Shown: positions 24,821 through 34,423, counted from the stretch's first letter. The stretch: 64,000 nt of DNA from Paenibacillus campinasensis (GCF_002272015.1 NZ_NPBY01000061.1:1-64000), one strand, 5' to 3'. Numbers and translations are program-made. Notes: generated by a model from the letters alone, not told the origin.

Positions 24821-25138
24821 ATGAGTTTGAAAACACACTGTGATGCCGGATGTCAGAAAGCATTCACCTTGGACCATTTCCAGCAGGAAAAACTGAATGA
24901 TGGAATTGAGAAGACGTTCTATTGCTGTCCGCACTGCGGCCAGCAATATGTGGCGTTTTACGCGGATGAAGAAATCCGGAAGCTGCAGGCTCGGATCCGG
25001 AGAGTGCAGAAGCGTTTTGCCGATCCGGCTGACAAGCATGAGGACGCTGCTCGTAAGGAAGCTGAGCTGCAGGCGCTGATCAAGGAGAAAATGGATGCGC
25101 TGCGGGCGCGGGTCGAGGGAGGCGGAGGTGGTGAGTGA
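24821..25138 (+). CDS. Small phage zinc-ribbon protein
   Basis: The 105-residue protein has four cysteines arranged CDAGC and CCPHCGQQY, suitable for one zinc site, followed by a long charged helix (KLQARIRRVQKRF) and a Gly-rich end. It may bind nucleic acid or a protein partner. It overlaps the next gene. Confidence 0.65.
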   Translation: MSLKTHCDAGCQKAFTLDHFQQEKLNDGIEKTFYCCPHCGQQYVAFYADEEIRKLQARIRRVQKRFADPADKHEDAARKEAELQALIKEKMDALRARVEGGGGGE

Positions 25139-25406
25139 AGCGAGGTTCAAACCATACGATACAATCTTGGTGATCGGGAAGGACTCCGCCCAAGCACAAT
25201 TCTTATGGAGATACGTCCGAGAAAAATACCCGAAAGATGCTCGAGTCAAGTTCGTAAGCAGAAACGAATATACGCTGTATGGATTGGACGCTAGTAAGAT
25301 GCTGATCGTGTTGGTCGGGGAATACTGGCTCAATCCGGTGCTTGAAAGTAGCCCTATTCAATGGTTCAAGAGATTAGGTGCTAAGGTTGCTGTAGAGAAA
25401 GGATGA
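25131..25406 (+). CDS. Small phage protein of unknown function
   Basis: Tandem GTG codons at 25128 and 25131 follow GGAGGCGGAGG; the second is better spaced. The 91-residue product has alternating beta and helix segments (TILVIGKDSAQAQFLWRYV, KMLIVLVGEYWLNPV) like a small Rossmann-type fold. Its start lies inside the end of the zinc-ribbon gene. No family recognised. Confidence 0.55.
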   Translation: MSEARFKPYDTILVIGKDSAQAQFLWRYVREKYPKDARVKFVSRNEYTLYGLDASKMLIVLVGEYWLNPVLESSPIQWFKRLGAKVAVEKG

Positions 25407-25412
25407 TCTAAA

Positions 25413-25487
25413 TTGAAAAGGAAACTGATAATTGCGGCAGCTGCTCTGGCTGTCTTGTTTGTGTTGTCCGGAGTGGAGGGTGAATAG
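25413..25487 (+). CDS. 24-residue hydrophobic peptide
   Basis: TTG 25413 follows AAAGGATG. The peptide starts with KRK and then has one hydrophobic segment (LIIAAAALAVLFVL), like a small membrane protein or a signal sequence without a mature part. The next gene's ATG touches its TAG, so it may be a translational leader for that gene. Confidence 0.4.
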   Translation: MKRKLIIAAAALAVLFVLSGVEGE

Positions 25488-26051
25488 ATGACGTGTATTG
25501 CTGGGATTGAAAATGACGGTGGAGTATACATCGGCGGGGATAGCGCAGGCGTCGAAGGTTTAAGCCTTATGGTCAGGGCTGATGAAAAGGTGTTTCGAAA
25601 AGGCGATTTCGTCATGGGGTTCACCTCATCTTTCCGAATGGGGCAACTCCTACGTTATAAGCTGGAGATACCTTATCACAGGCCCGGAATGGGAACGTAT
25701 GAATTTATGGTTTCCGAATTTGTTGAATCAGTGCGTAGATGTCTCCGCGATGGAGGATATTCAAAAACCAATGGTGGTGAGGAATCCGGCGGGACATTCT
25801 TAGTTGGGTATCGGGGCCAGCTATTCAGAGTCGATGATGACTATCAAGTCGGCCGGGCAGCTTGTGGGTATGACGCAATTGGTTGTGGTGAGGATATAGC
25901 CAAGGGCAGCCTTTTCACCAGCGCTCGCCTTGATATGAGTCCGAGCGAACGGCTTCGAGAAGCTCTGATTGCTGCAGAAAATTTCAGTGCAGGTGTTCGT
26001 TCGCCGTTCTTGGTCGTTTCCACCAACAAAGAAAGCCAAGTAGTAACATGA
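25488..26051 (+). CDS. Proteasome-beta/HslV-like Ntn hydrolase of phage origin
   Basis: The 187-residue protein begins MTCIAGI and has GGVYIGGDSAG shortly after, then DEKVFRKGDFVMGFTSS and later YDAIGCGEDIAKGSL. This is the outline of the proteasome/HslV Ntn-hydrolase fold, with Thr2 as nucleophile after Met removal and a Lys in the DEKVF strand. Such phage proteins are known but their targets are not. It sits between small early genes and a replication-type HTH gene, not in the head module. Confidence 0.72.
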   Translation: MTCIAGIENDGGVYIGGDSAGVEGLSLMVRADEKVFRKGDFVMGFTSSFRMGQLLRYKLEIPYHRPGMGTYEFMVSEFVESVRRCLRDGGYSKTNGGEESGGTFLVGYRGQLFRVDDDYQVGRAACGYDAIGCGEDIAKGSLFTSARLDMSPSERLREALIAAENFSAGVRSPFLVVSTNKESQVVT

Positions 26052-26055
26052 GGAA

Positions 26056-26718
26056 ATGGCAACCTACCGGATCAAGAAGACGGGGAACAAGGCGCCGCCG
26101 TTTACCCGCATCCTGAATGAATCCCTGCATGACGAGTGCTTGAGTTTTAAAGCACGTGGCCTGCTCGCCTACATGCTATCCAAACCGGACAATTACCGGT
26201 TCTACATTGATGAGCTGACCAAGCACACGACCGAAGGAAAGGACAGCATCCGCGCCGGCTTGAAGGAGCTCGAGCAGCTGGGGTATATCAAACGTTACTC
26301 GGTCAAAGACGGCCGGGGAAAGATCATGTCGTGGGAGATGGATGTTTATGAAAGCCCGTCATTACGTCCAGAATCGGGTTTTCCAGTTGTGGAAAATCCA
26401 ACACTAGTAACGAATGATTATATAATAACGAATGATAAAAGATTAAATAAATACATCGCTTTTAATAGCAATGGAAATTCATTCGTTGAAACCTATCTAA
26501 AATACTTCAGGATAAAAAAGAACAAACAGCATATGAGGGTAACAGAAGAGCAATATCGAATGATTCATGACCAGATCAAGGAGATCCAATCCTATGGGAT
26601 TACGATCGAAGAATGGGAAGCTGAGGTCAAAGATCACTTCGAGAATCTGCCGAAGAGCAACAACGGGAATATCATTGCATTCCTTCATGCAGCTCCGAGG
26701 CGGTTTGATGTTGGATGA
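26056..26718 (+). CDS. Helix-turn-helix protein, replication-initiator-like
   Basis: The 220-residue protein has a winged-helix N-domain (SFKARGLLAYMLSKPDNYRF, IRAGLKELEQLGYI) of the HTH_36 type found in phage and plasmid initiators, then an AT-rich, Asn-rich linker and a helical C-domain (MRVTEEQYRMIHDQI). ATGAGGAA precedes the ATG. A second replication gene with a different C-domain lies at 61639, so this may be regulatory. Confidence 0.65.
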   Translation: MATYRIKKTGNKAPPFTRILNESLHDECLSFKARGLLAYMLSKPDNYRFYIDELTKHTTEGKDSIRAGLKELEQLGYIKRYSVKDGRGKIMSWEMDVYESPSLRPESGFPVVENPTLVTNDYIITNDKRLNKYIAFNSNGNSFVETYLKYFRIKKNKQHMRVTEEQYRMIHDQIKEIQSYGITIEEWEAEVKDHFENLPKSNNGNIIAFLHAAPRRFDVG

Positions 26719-26792
26719 TTCTCTTGAAGGTTTTTGTATCCTAACGTCGAATATGGCCGCTAAGGATATTAAAACACGTTGGAGGATTATTT

Positions 26793-27260
26793 ATGGATTT
26801 TGATATGGGCGGATTTTTAGGCGGAGTTATTGGGGTACTCGGTGCGTATGGTATTGCAGTTTGGCAACTCCGTAATCAACGAGAAGCCGAGAAGCCTTCG
26901 AAGGACCGAAAGACTTACGTTCTGGCAACGATTTTGAGACAGGAGTTAAACTTAGCGTGGGATTACTTTGTAACAGAGGATTTTCGCTTTGGCGAACTTT
27001 TCCGATGTGTACTGCGGATGAACAATAAGCTACAAGAATACCTTCCAGAAGCGATCGAGGCAGACAAGAGATTGTTCTCATTGATCACTCAGACTATCGA
27101 TGGATTATCTGCAATTAGTGAGAAGTATTCAAGGCAAGCTCGAACTCACGAAAATTTCATGGCCTACGAAACTGAACTCCTAACTTATGCAGAAGTCATG
27201 CGTAGAAAATGTGATGAGTTGATAGAGGAGATAAGAGCTCGTAATCATCAAGACTATTAA
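26793..27260 (+). CDS. Single-pass membrane protein of unknown function
   Basis: One membrane segment (GGFLGGVIGVLGAYGIAVWQL) is at the N-terminus and the remaining 125 residues are cytoplasmic helices (coiled-coil-like LTYAEVMRRKCDELIEEI). GGAGG precedes the ATG. It is the last gene before the packaging region. No family recognised. Confidence 0.6.
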   Translation: MDFDMGGFLGGVIGVLGAYGIAVWQLRNQREAEKPSKDRKTYVLATILRQELNLAWDYFVTEDFRFGELFRCVLRMNNKLQEYLPEAIEADKRLFSLITQTIDGLSAISEKYSRQARTHENFMAYETELLTYAEVMRRKCDELIEEIRARNHQDY

Positions 27261-27560
27261 CATTACGTCACCACAGCGATTCTAAGGGGGCATAGAGCGT
27301 TTCGGGGTATAAATACACTAGACCATCCCTAAAAACGTCAGCAATGGGCCAAATTTTCGGCGAGCGGGTCCTTCTGGGGTCTCGGATGGAGTGCGGGTGC
27401 GGACGACCCCGAAAAAGAGCTAGATTTTAATTTCAAAAATTGCTTTCGCTTTCGCTTGGCAGGCAGCCGATCGAGGGCGTTTTTATTTTTCGTTTCGAAT
27501 TATGCATGAAAATTTCGAAACAGTCGATTTCATCGAAAAAACGAAAGTGAGGTGGGCAAA
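27261..27560 (+). other. Gene-free region before terminase, candidate cos site
   Basis: Nu1/GpA-type terminases cut at cos, which usually lies just before the small-subunit gene. This 300-bp gap has GGGGTC (27376-27381) and GACCCC (27405-27410) as inverted arms around a G-rich core, and a second dyad GTTTCGAA (27492-27499)/TTCGAAAC (27514-27521) with further TCGAAA copies that could bind the small subunit. The cut site cannot be placed by eye. Confidence 0.45.
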
Positions 27561-28094
27561 TTGGCGAGATCTAAAGCGAAAGCGGAAAATCTGCAAGATA
27601 AGGAGGTCATCACCTCCGAATTGGCTGCGATCGTGGGGAAAACTCCCCAATGGATCCGTCAATTGACCCGGGACGGCGTCTTGAAGCAGGTTGGAAGAGG
27701 TAAATACCTGCTCGCGGAGGCCGTTCAAGCCTATTGTGAGCACGTTTCTGGCGGCAAAGAGGACGATAAGAAGCCCCGATTTATCGATGAAAAGACGGAA
27801 CATGAGCGCATCAAGAAGGAAAAAGCGGCCCTAGAACTGGCTGAAATGCAGGGGGAATTACACCGTTCTGCAGATGTTGAGGCGGTCATGAACGACATGC
27901 TGGGGGCATTTCGGCAGCGTATTAGGGCTATTCCGATGCGTCTGGCCCCCGAATTGATCGGGCAGGGAGAATTGAACGTTATAAAAGGCCGATTGTCTGC
28001 GGCGCTGGATGAAGCTCTTGCAGAATTAGCTGATTATGATCCGGAGCTGTTCCGACAAGAACGGGCAAGGAATGATTCTGATGGCGGTTCCTAA
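27561..28094 (+). CDS. Terminase small subunit, Nu1-like
   Basis: TTG 27561 is 5 bases after GAGGTGG; a GTG at 27552 is less likely. The 177-residue protein has an N-terminal winged HTH (VITSELAAIVGKTPQWIRQL) as in lambda Nu1, a charged helical middle and a C-terminal part (ADVEAVMNDMLGAFRQRI) for large-subunit contact. It recognises the phage packaging site. It overlaps the large subunit gene by 14 bases. Confidence 0.88.
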   Translation: MARSKAKAENLQDKEVITSELAAIVGKTPQWIRQLTRDGVLKQVGRGKYLLAEAVQAYCEHVSGGKEDDKKPRFIDEKTEHERIKKEKAALELAEMQGELHRSADVEAVMNDMLGAFRQRIRAIPMRLAPELIGQGELNVIKGRLSAALDEALAELADYDPELFRQERARNDSDGGS

Positions 28095-29928
28095 TTTCTT
28101 AAAGACTGAAGCTCTCTTTCGAAGGATCGCCAGGGTCGTTGCCCCTCCTCCAAGCCTTACGGTTTCCGAGTGGGCCGACCTTTATCGCCGGCTCTCCTCT
28201 GAAGCTTCAGCAGAACCAGGGCAATGGCGTACCGAGCGGGCACCTTATCAGCGAGAAATCATGAACGCATTGAATGATGATGAGACCGAAACAATCGTCG
28301 TCATGTCTTCGGCCCAGGTTGGTAAGACGGAGATTATATTGAACATCATCGGATACTACATCCATCAAGATCCGTCACCAATCATGTTGGTCCAGCCAAC
28401 GCTCGAGCTGGCTCAGGCCTTTTCGAAGGATCGGCTTTCGCCTATGGTGCGGGACAGTCCTGAATTGAAGAAGAGAATGGCGGGGACGAAGAGTCGGGAC
28501 AGCGGGAACACGATGTTGCACAAGACTTTCCCCGGCGGACACATCACGATGGCTGGCGCCAACTCACCGGCCTCTTTGGCGTCCCGGCCGATCCGGATTG
28601 TGCTTCTCGACGAAGTGGATCGGTATCCGGTCTCAGCCGGTACTGAGGGTGACCCTGTGACGTTGGTTTCGAAGCGGACGACCACCTTCCACAATCGGAA
28701 GCGCATTTTGGTGAGTACACCGACGATCAAAGGAGCATCTCGAATCGAAACGGCCTATGAGTCGAGCAGCATGGAGCAGTGGTGTTTGCCTTGCCCTAGC
28801 TGCGAGGATCTCCAACCGCTCGCGTGGGGTCAAATTCGCTTTGAGGATGCGACCATGGCCTGCAAATATTGCGGCGCTATTCATTCAGAAATCGAATGGA
28901 AGTCCGGTCAAGGGAAGTGGATCGCCCGGAAAGAAAACCGCAAGGTCCGCGGCTTCCATTTGAACGAGCTCGCGAGCCCATGGAAACGATGGGAAACCAT
29001 CATTGAAGAATTCAAGGAGGCTAAACGTAACGGCACGGAAACGCTGAAGGCCTGGACAAACACATCCCTCGGCGAAACGTGGGAAGAAAAAGGAGAGCAG
29101 CTGGACGAAGATGTTCTTTACAATCGCCGCGAAATGTACCATGCAGATGTGCCTGATGGCGTGAAGGTCCTGACTGCAGCCGTCGATACGCAGGATGACC
29201 GCTTTGAAATTGAAGTGCAGGGGTGGGGAGCCGGCCATGAAAATTGGCGGATTCAGTACCACGTTATTTATGGTGATCTCAAGCAGCAACAGGTCTGGGA
29301 GGACCTGGATGAATACTTGAAACGAACATGGGAAGATGCCGAGGGAAGAAGATTCCCGATCGCGCTCACCTGCATGGACTCCGGCGGACACTTCACAAAC
29401 GAGGTATATCGATTTTGTAAGGAGCGAGCTGCGCGCCGACTGTTTGCGATCAAAGGGGAAGGGACCGGGGACGGTACGCGCCAGCCGCTGATCATTGGCA
29501 CCACAACAAACAATCGTTACAAGGCGACAGTTGTCCGTCTCGGGGTAGATGAAGGGAAGTCAAAGGTCATGAGTGCTTTAAAAATACCGATGGTGGACGA
29601 GTTTGGAAGTAAGTCACGAGGTTACTGCCACTTCCCACTAACCACACCGGAGCGAAATCGGGGATATGAGCGGCAATATTTCGAAGGTTTAACGGCAGAG
29701 GCACTGCATACCCGAATTAAGATGGGTGTCCCATATCAAGTTTGGGTGAAGGTTCGGGCGAGAAACGAGCCGCTTGACTTAGCGGTATATAATCGGGCGG
29801 CCATTGAGATCCTGCAGCCAGATTTAGAGAATATGCGTCCATTCTGCATCGGTGCTGTTCCCGTGCCTAGTACCACTCCTCACAATACGAGGAGGAAAGG
29901 GGTAGCTAACAAAGGGATTCAAATATAG
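28081..29928 (+). CDS. Terminase large subunit, GpA family
   Basis: ATG 28081 is 9 bases after AAGGA; the 615-residue protein has Walker A SSAQVGKT (residues 76-83), Walker B VLLDEVDRYP near 177, two Cys pairs (CPSCEDL, CKYCG) near 240-265, and a C-terminal nuclease with DTQDDRFEIEV and DSGGHFTNEVY. It packages DNA into the prohead and cuts it. The family is that of lambda gpA, so cohesive ends are expected. Confidence 0.94.
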   Translation: MAVPNFLKTEALFRRIARVVAPPPSLTVSEWADLYRRLSSEASAEPGQWRTERAPYQREIMNALNDDETETIVVMSSAQVGKTEIILNIIGYYIHQDPSPIMLVQPTLELAQAFSKDRLSPMVRDSPELKKRMAGTKSRDSGNTMLHKTFPGGHITMAGANSPASLASRPIRIVLLDEVDRYPVSAGTEGDPVTLVSKRTTTFHNRKRILVSTPTIKGASRIETAYESSSMEQWCLPCPSCEDLQPLAWGQIRFEDATMACKYCGAIHSEIEWKSGQGKWIARKENRKVRGFHLNELASPWKRWETIIEEFKEAKRNGTETLKAWTNTSLGETWEEKGEQLDEDVLYNRREMYHADVPDGVKVLTAAVDTQDDRFEIEVQGWGAGHENWRIQYHVIYGDLKQQQVWEDLDEYLKRTWEDAEGRRFPIALTCMDSGGHFTNEVYRFCKERAARRLFAIKGEGTGDGTRQPLIIGTTTNNRYKATVVRLGVDEGKSKVMSALKIPMVDEFGSKSRGYCHFPLTTPERNRGYERQYFEGLTAEALHTRIKMGVPYQVWVKVRARNEPLDLAVYNRAAIEILQPDLENMRPFCIGAVPVPSTTPHNTRRKGVANKGIQI

Positions 29929-29941
29929 AAGGGGGAAAAAC

Positions 29942-30175
29942 ATGGCTAGAATTGATGAACTGAGGACCCGATTATCACAGTATGTTGCATGCGAATCAGC
30001 CATTTTAAGCGGCGCTCAGTCATATTCGATCGCCGGCCGGAGCTTGACAAGGGCAAACCTATCGGAAATTTCAAGTATGATCAGGTATCTCGAAAACGAA
30101 ATAGCGGCAGAAGAAGCAAAGTCCCGTGGGCAGGGCCGGAACAAAGTATTCGGCGTAATTCCCCGGGATTTTTAA
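29942..30175 (+). CDS. Head-tail joining-type small protein (DUF6148/gpW-like)
   Basis: The 77-residue helical protein (LRTRLSQYVACESAIL, SYSIAGRSLTRANLSEI) sits exactly where lambda-like phages encode gpW, between TerL and portal. It probably helps close the head. Size and pattern fit DUF6148. Confidence 0.72.
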   Translation: MARIDELRTRLSQYVACESAILSGAQSYSIAGRSLTRANLSEISSMIRYLENEIAAEEAKSRGQGRNKVFGVIPRDF

Positions 30176-30194
30176 TTACAGCGCTTGAGAGGGG

Positions 30195-31811
30195 GTGGTC
30201 AACATTAATATCATAGATCGATTGGTGACGGCTTTTAACCCGGAAGCGGGCATGCGACGGGCAGCAGCTCGTAAGGTTACACACATAATCAATGGATACG
30301 AGCAAGGAGGGGCCAGTCAACAAAAGAAGAGTATGCGCGGCTGGCTTACTTCAGCTCAAAACCCGAAAGATGACATTGATCGTAATCTCGACACGCTCCG
30401 CAGCCGGTCCAGGGACCTGTACATGAATGGTCCAATAGGTGCGTCTGCGTTAAAGACTACTCGAACAAACGTGATCGGTCCGGGGCTGAGGTTGAAAGCT
30501 AGGATTAACGCTGAATTACTTGGCCTGACGACTGAACAAGCGGACGCCTGGTGTGGTCAGGTTGAAGAGGAATTTAACCTCTGGGCGGAATCGAAGCATT
30601 CGGATGCGATCCGGATGAACGACTTCTATGACCAGCAGGGGATTGCTTTCCTTGGAATGCTGATGAACGGGGATTCGTTCACTGTTTTTAAGCACGCGAA
30701 ACGAACATCCTGGATGCCGTACGGACTTCGAATCCATCTTATAGAGGCGGATCGTATATGTACGCCGCAAGGAGACGGAGTTCTGGGTGATTCAGTGGAA
30801 GGTACGGCAGAGAATGGCAACCGAATCTATTCCGGAGTTGAAATTGATGATGATGGGGCGCTTGTGGCTTATCACATTGCAAACACCTATGCTACCGACT
30901 ATACCAGCGGGAAAATTCGCAAGTGGGTGAGAGTGGAGGCCTACGGAAAAAACACTGGACGGCCCAATATCTTGCACTTGATGGATACTGAACGTGCGGA
31001 ACAACGCCGCGGCGTTCCACTTCTGGCCCCGGTAATCGAGACGCTGAAGCAAATTACACGGTACACCGAAGCGGAACTGATGGCGGCTGTAATTTCGGCG
31101 ATGTTTACGGTCTTTATCAAGACAACCGGCCCAACCACTGATAATACGATGGGGCCTATGATCCCTCTTGATCAGCAAGTAGCACCGGACGATCCCAACA
31201 ACTATGAAATGGGGCCGGGAGCGATCAATGTTCTTGGTCAAGATGAAGAAATTCAGATCGCAGACCCTAAGCGGCCTAATTCGAATTTTGATCCGTTTGT
31301 CCGCTCATTGTGCCTTTATGTGGGGGCGGCGTTGGAAATTCCTTATGAACTACTGCTCAAAAACTTCCAGTCCTCATATTCGGCGTCCAGAGCCGCGCTG
31401 CTTGAAGCTTGGAAAATGTTCCGCATGCGCCGGCAATGGACGGCAAAAGAGTTCTGCCAGCCAATTTATGAAGAGTGGCTGGCTGAAGCCGTTGCTCTCG
31501 GTCGTATTCGCGCGCCTGGGTTTTTTGGTGATCCAAAAATTCGCAAAGCTTGGTGTAAAGCGGAATGGAACGGTCCGGCGCCTGGTCAGCTTGATCCAGT
31601 AAAAGAGGTTGAGGCGGCCGAACGCAGAATCGCACTTGGTTTGAGTACAAGGGAACGCGAAGCAATTGAGACAAATGGAAGTGATTTTTGGACAAACATC
31701 CAGCAGCAGAAGGTAGAGATCGAGGCGATGAGGGCAGCGGGAATTCAGTCTGATCGACCTGACACGCCACAAACAGATCCTGGAAAGGAGGTGAAACAAG
31801 AAAATGAGTAA
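30195..31811 (+). CDS. Portal protein, lambda gpB family
   Basis: The 538-residue protein has the lambda-type portal features: LRSRSRDLYMNGPIGASAL near residue 70, RRGVPLLAPVIETLKQ, LEIPYELLLKNFQSSYSASRAALLEAW near 400 and PGQLDPVKEVEAAERRI. It forms the dodecameric ring at one capsid vertex through which DNA enters. GTG 30195 follows GAGAGGGG closely. It overlaps the protease gene by 8 bases. Confidence 0.93.
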   Translation: MVNINIIDRLVTAFNPEAGMRRAAARKVTHIINGYEQGGASQQKKSMRGWLTSAQNPKDDIDRNLDTLRSRSRDLYMNGPIGASALKTTRTNVIGPGLRLKARINAELLGLTTEQADAWCGQVEEEFNLWAESKHSDAIRMNDFYDQQGIAFLGMLMNGDSFTVFKHAKRTSWMPYGLRIHLIEADRICTPQGDGVLGDSVEGTAENGNRIYSGVEIDDDGALVAYHIANTYATDYTSGKIRKWVRVEAYGKNTGRPNILHLMDTERAEQRRGVPLLAPVIETLKQITRYTEAELMAAVISAMFTVFIKTTGPTTDNTMGPMIPLDQQVAPDDPNNYEMGPGAINVLGQDEEIQIADPKRPNSNFDPFVRSLCLYVGAALEIPYELLLKNFQSSYSASRAALLEAWKMFRMRRQWTAKEFCQPIYEEWLAEAVALGRIRAPGFFGDPKIRKAWCKAEWNGPAPGQLDPVKEVEAAERRIALGLSTREREAIETNGSDFWTNIQQQKVEIEAMRAAGIQSDRPDTPQTDPGKEVKQENE

Positions 31812-32940
31812 ATTCTGGAGCTTCAAAAATCTTGGTGACGAAGATATCGAACTCCGAGTTGAGGGTGAGATCGTCAGCGACGATGACGCATGGATCTATG
31901 AATGGTTTGGAATTCCTGCAGCAACAAGGAATGCATTCAGACAAGAGCTTTCCCAGTATGCAGGCAAGAACATTACCGTGTGGATCGATAGTTGGGGCGG
32001 TGATGTCTTTGCTGCGGCGGGTATTTACAACGCGTTGAAAGAGCACAAAGGAAAAGTCACCGTAAAGGTGGACGGAAAAGCTGTCTCAGCTGCGTCAGTA
32101 ATTGCTATGTCCGGCGACGAAATTTACATGTCTCCGGTAAGTATCATGATGATCCATAATCCTTGGTCCCGAGCTGTTGGGGAAGCGAAGGATATGCGGC
32201 ACGCCGCAGATGTATTGGATGTCGTCAAGGACACAATCATGAATGCTTATCAGGCCAGGACGGGTTTGGATAGGGATGAAATCTCTAAAATGATGGATGA
32301 AGAGACGTGGATGAGCGCTCAAAAAGCGATGTCAGCGGGTTTCGTTGACGGTGTTCTCTACACTGAACCATCATCCGATGACGAACCTGTTCAGAATTCA
32401 TACTCGTTCAGTCGAATGGCTATTCAAAACAGCGCAAATGCAGCTATGAAACGTTTCTTGGATCAGTGGAAAGCAATTGATGCTGCTGCCCAAGCTACTT
32501 CAAAAGAACCACAAAATACAAATGAAGGGGAGAGTGACAACATGTCTATTATGAATGTCGAAGATTTGAAAAAAGAATACCCGCAGTTGTGCAACCAGCT
32601 TGTCGATCAAGCTGTTAAAGATGCGGTAACCGCGGAACGGAACCGGATTAAGGAAATTGAAGAAATCGCCAACACCGTTTCCCCTGAATTGGTCAACAAG
32701 GCCAAATTTGAGGAGCCTATGAATGCTGAAAAGCTGGCATTCGTGGCGCTGAAACAGGACTCCGGTCGTGGTGAGGCGTTTATTAATGCTCGCCAGCAAG
32801 AGTTGCAGAACAACAACAGCGTTAAATCACAAGAATTTCCAGGGAATGATGACCAGAAAAAGGTGCAAGAAGCTTCGCAAATTGATGCTATCGCGAACGC
32901 GATGAACGCCCGTAGAGGCGGAATGGAGGCGAAAAACTAA
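31804..32940 (+). CDS. Head maturation protease, ClpP-like, with scaffold-like tail
   Basis: Residues 15-195 form a ClpP-like serine protease: WIDSWGGDVFAAAGIY (oxyanion region), VSAASVIAMSG with the nucleophilic Ser and MMIHNPWS with the His. The remaining 180 residues are helical and charged, like an internal scaffold that is cleaved during maturation. As in other lambda-like heads, protease and scaffold are fused. It abuts the decoration protein gene. Confidence 0.9.
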   Translation: MSKFWSFKNLGDEDIELRVEGEIVSDDDAWIYEWFGIPAATRNAFRQELSQYAGKNITVWIDSWGGDVFAAAGIYNALKEHKGKVTVKVDGKAVSAASVIAMSGDEIYMSPVSIMMIHNPWSRAVGEAKDMRHAADVLDVVKDTIMNAYQARTGLDRDEISKMMDEETWMSAQKAMSAGFVDGVLYTEPSSDDEPVQNSYSFSRMAIQNSANAAMKRFLDQWKAIDAAAQATSKEPQNTNEGESDNMSIMNVEDLKKEYPQLCNQLVDQAVKDAVTAERNRIKEIEEIANTVSPELVNKAKFEEPMNAEKLAFVALKQDSGRGEAFINARQQELQNNNSVKSQEFPGNDDQKKVQEASQIDAIANAMNARRGGMEAKN

Positions 32941-33338
32941 TGACAAACCTTTGGAATGATAATCTCGGGTCGACGACACCAGATAATCTGTTCTATGACA
33001 CAAAGCATCCGGTGGATGTCAAAGCAGTAAAACTGAAAGCAGGACAAGGGGTGCTTGAACGGGGAACTGTACTCGGAATCGTCACTGCTGACAGCCTCGC
33101 AGTACCCGTTGACAGCAGTAAAACTGACGGTAGTGAACTGGCAGATTCGATCCTGACCGATACGATTGACACTGGAGCTGCGGGGGCGACAGACAACGTT
33201 GTGACGACAGCTTACAAAACAGGGTCGTTCAACCGTCAAGCGCTCAAGTTCGGCGGCTCTGACACAGCGGATAAGCATGAAACAAGATTACGTATGCTTG
33301 GAATCTTCCTCAAAGATGACCAAGCATATGATAAATAA
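32940..33338 (+). CDS. Head decoration protein, gpD-like
   Basis: A 132-residue beta-rich protein (LKAGQGVLERGTVLGIVT, FNRQALKFGGSD) in the position of lambda gpD, directly before the capsid gene and overlapping the protease stop by one base. It would trim the mature capsid surface. Confidence 0.82.
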   Translation: MTNLWNDNLGSTTPDNLFYDTKHPVDVKAVKLKAGQGVLERGTVLGIVTADSLAVPVDSSKTDGSELADSILTDTIDTGAAGATDNVVTTAYKTGSFNRQALKFGGSDTADKHETRLRMLGIFLKDDQAYDK

Positions 33339-33353
33339 GGGGGATAAATCGAC

Positions 33354-34412
33354 ATGCCAATGAATTTGGATCTTTATAAAACAACGACTATGCTTCAAGC
33401 CATCGAAAAGACGCTGCCATTACGGAAATTCTTCACGAAAACATTCTTCCCACGCGTAAACACGTTCGTTACAGAGAATGTCATCTTTGATTATAAGAAA
33501 GGGAAGCGTCCAATGGCTCCTTTCGTTGCGCCTCGTGTAGGCGGCATTACGGTGGCGCGTGATGGATACAAAACAAAGGAATATAAAGCGCCAAAGATCG
33601 CTCCGCAGCGTATTTTAACGGTCGATGATCTGATGACTCGGGGGATGGGGGAAAATGTCTTTAGCCAGCGAACTCCCGCGCAGCGACAAGCTGAACTTCT
33701 CGCTAAAGACCTTTCCGAATTGGAAGATATGACTTTCCGCCGGCACGAATGGATGGCAAGAGAATTGTTTCTTGGAAGACCGATCGTTGTTAAGGGCTAC
33801 ATCGATAAGTTGGATTCCGAATATGTAGAGGATGTAATCGACTTTGGCTTTGACAACAAGGTGATCTTGGCGGGTGGCGACAGATGGAGCGAGATTGGCT
33901 CTGCTGGAAAGAAGCTCAAAAATTTGAAGACATGGCGCCTTGAGGTTATCAGAAAATCCGGGATTGCTCCAACGATGGTCATCTTCGGCGAAAGCGCATG
34001 GGAGGACTTCCGGCAGGACCCAGAAATTGATAAGTTGGTGGATCAGACGAATGCAACCCTTGCTCTGATGAATCCTAATGTTATCGATGAGGCCCTTACG
34101 TTCGTAGGTCGCCTCCCGGAACTAGGTATGGAAATGTACACCTACAATGACTGGTTCATTGACGACGACGGCATCGAACAACCATATATCCCTGACGATC
34201 ATGTCGTCTTGTGCCGTCCAGGTTTGGGCGGCTTTTCTTATGGCGCCGTGACCCAAATGGAGGCCGATGGCCAATTCCATACCTATGAGGGAACCCGGAT
34301 TCCGAAATCGTGGTCTGACCAAAACAGTGACGCCCGCATGATCCGCTTGAGTTCGCGCCCAATTCCAATTCCGGATGATGTTGACGGCTGGTTCGTCGCT
34401 CAGGTCCGCTAG
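33354..34412 (+). CDS. Major capsid protein, gpE family
   Basis: The 352-residue protein matches the lambda gpE/HK97-fold capsid family: LRKFFTKTFFPRVNTFVTENV, FVAPRVGGITVARDGY, LEDMTFRRHEWMARELF and the C-terminal WSDQNSDARMIRLSSRPIP. It forms the icosahedral shell. Location after protease and decoration protein supports the call. Confidence 0.93.
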   Translation: MPMNLDLYKTTTMLQAIEKTLPLRKFFTKTFFPRVNTFVTENVIFDYKKGKRPMAPFVAPRVGGITVARDGYKTKEYKAPKIAPQRILTVDDLMTRGMGENVFSQRTPAQRQAELLAKDLSELEDMTFRRHEWMARELFLGRPIVVKGYIDKLDSEYVEDVIDFGFDNKVILAGGDRWSEIGSAGKKLKNLKTWRLEVIRKSGIAPTMVIFGESAWEDFRQDPEIDKLVDQTNATLALMNPNVIDEALTFVGRLPELGMEMYTYNDWFIDDDGIEQPYIPDDHVVLCRPGLGGFSYGAVTQMEADGQFHTYEGTRIPKSWSDQNSDARMIRLSSRPIPIPDDVDGWFVAQVR

Positions 34413-34423
34413 GAGGTTCTTTT

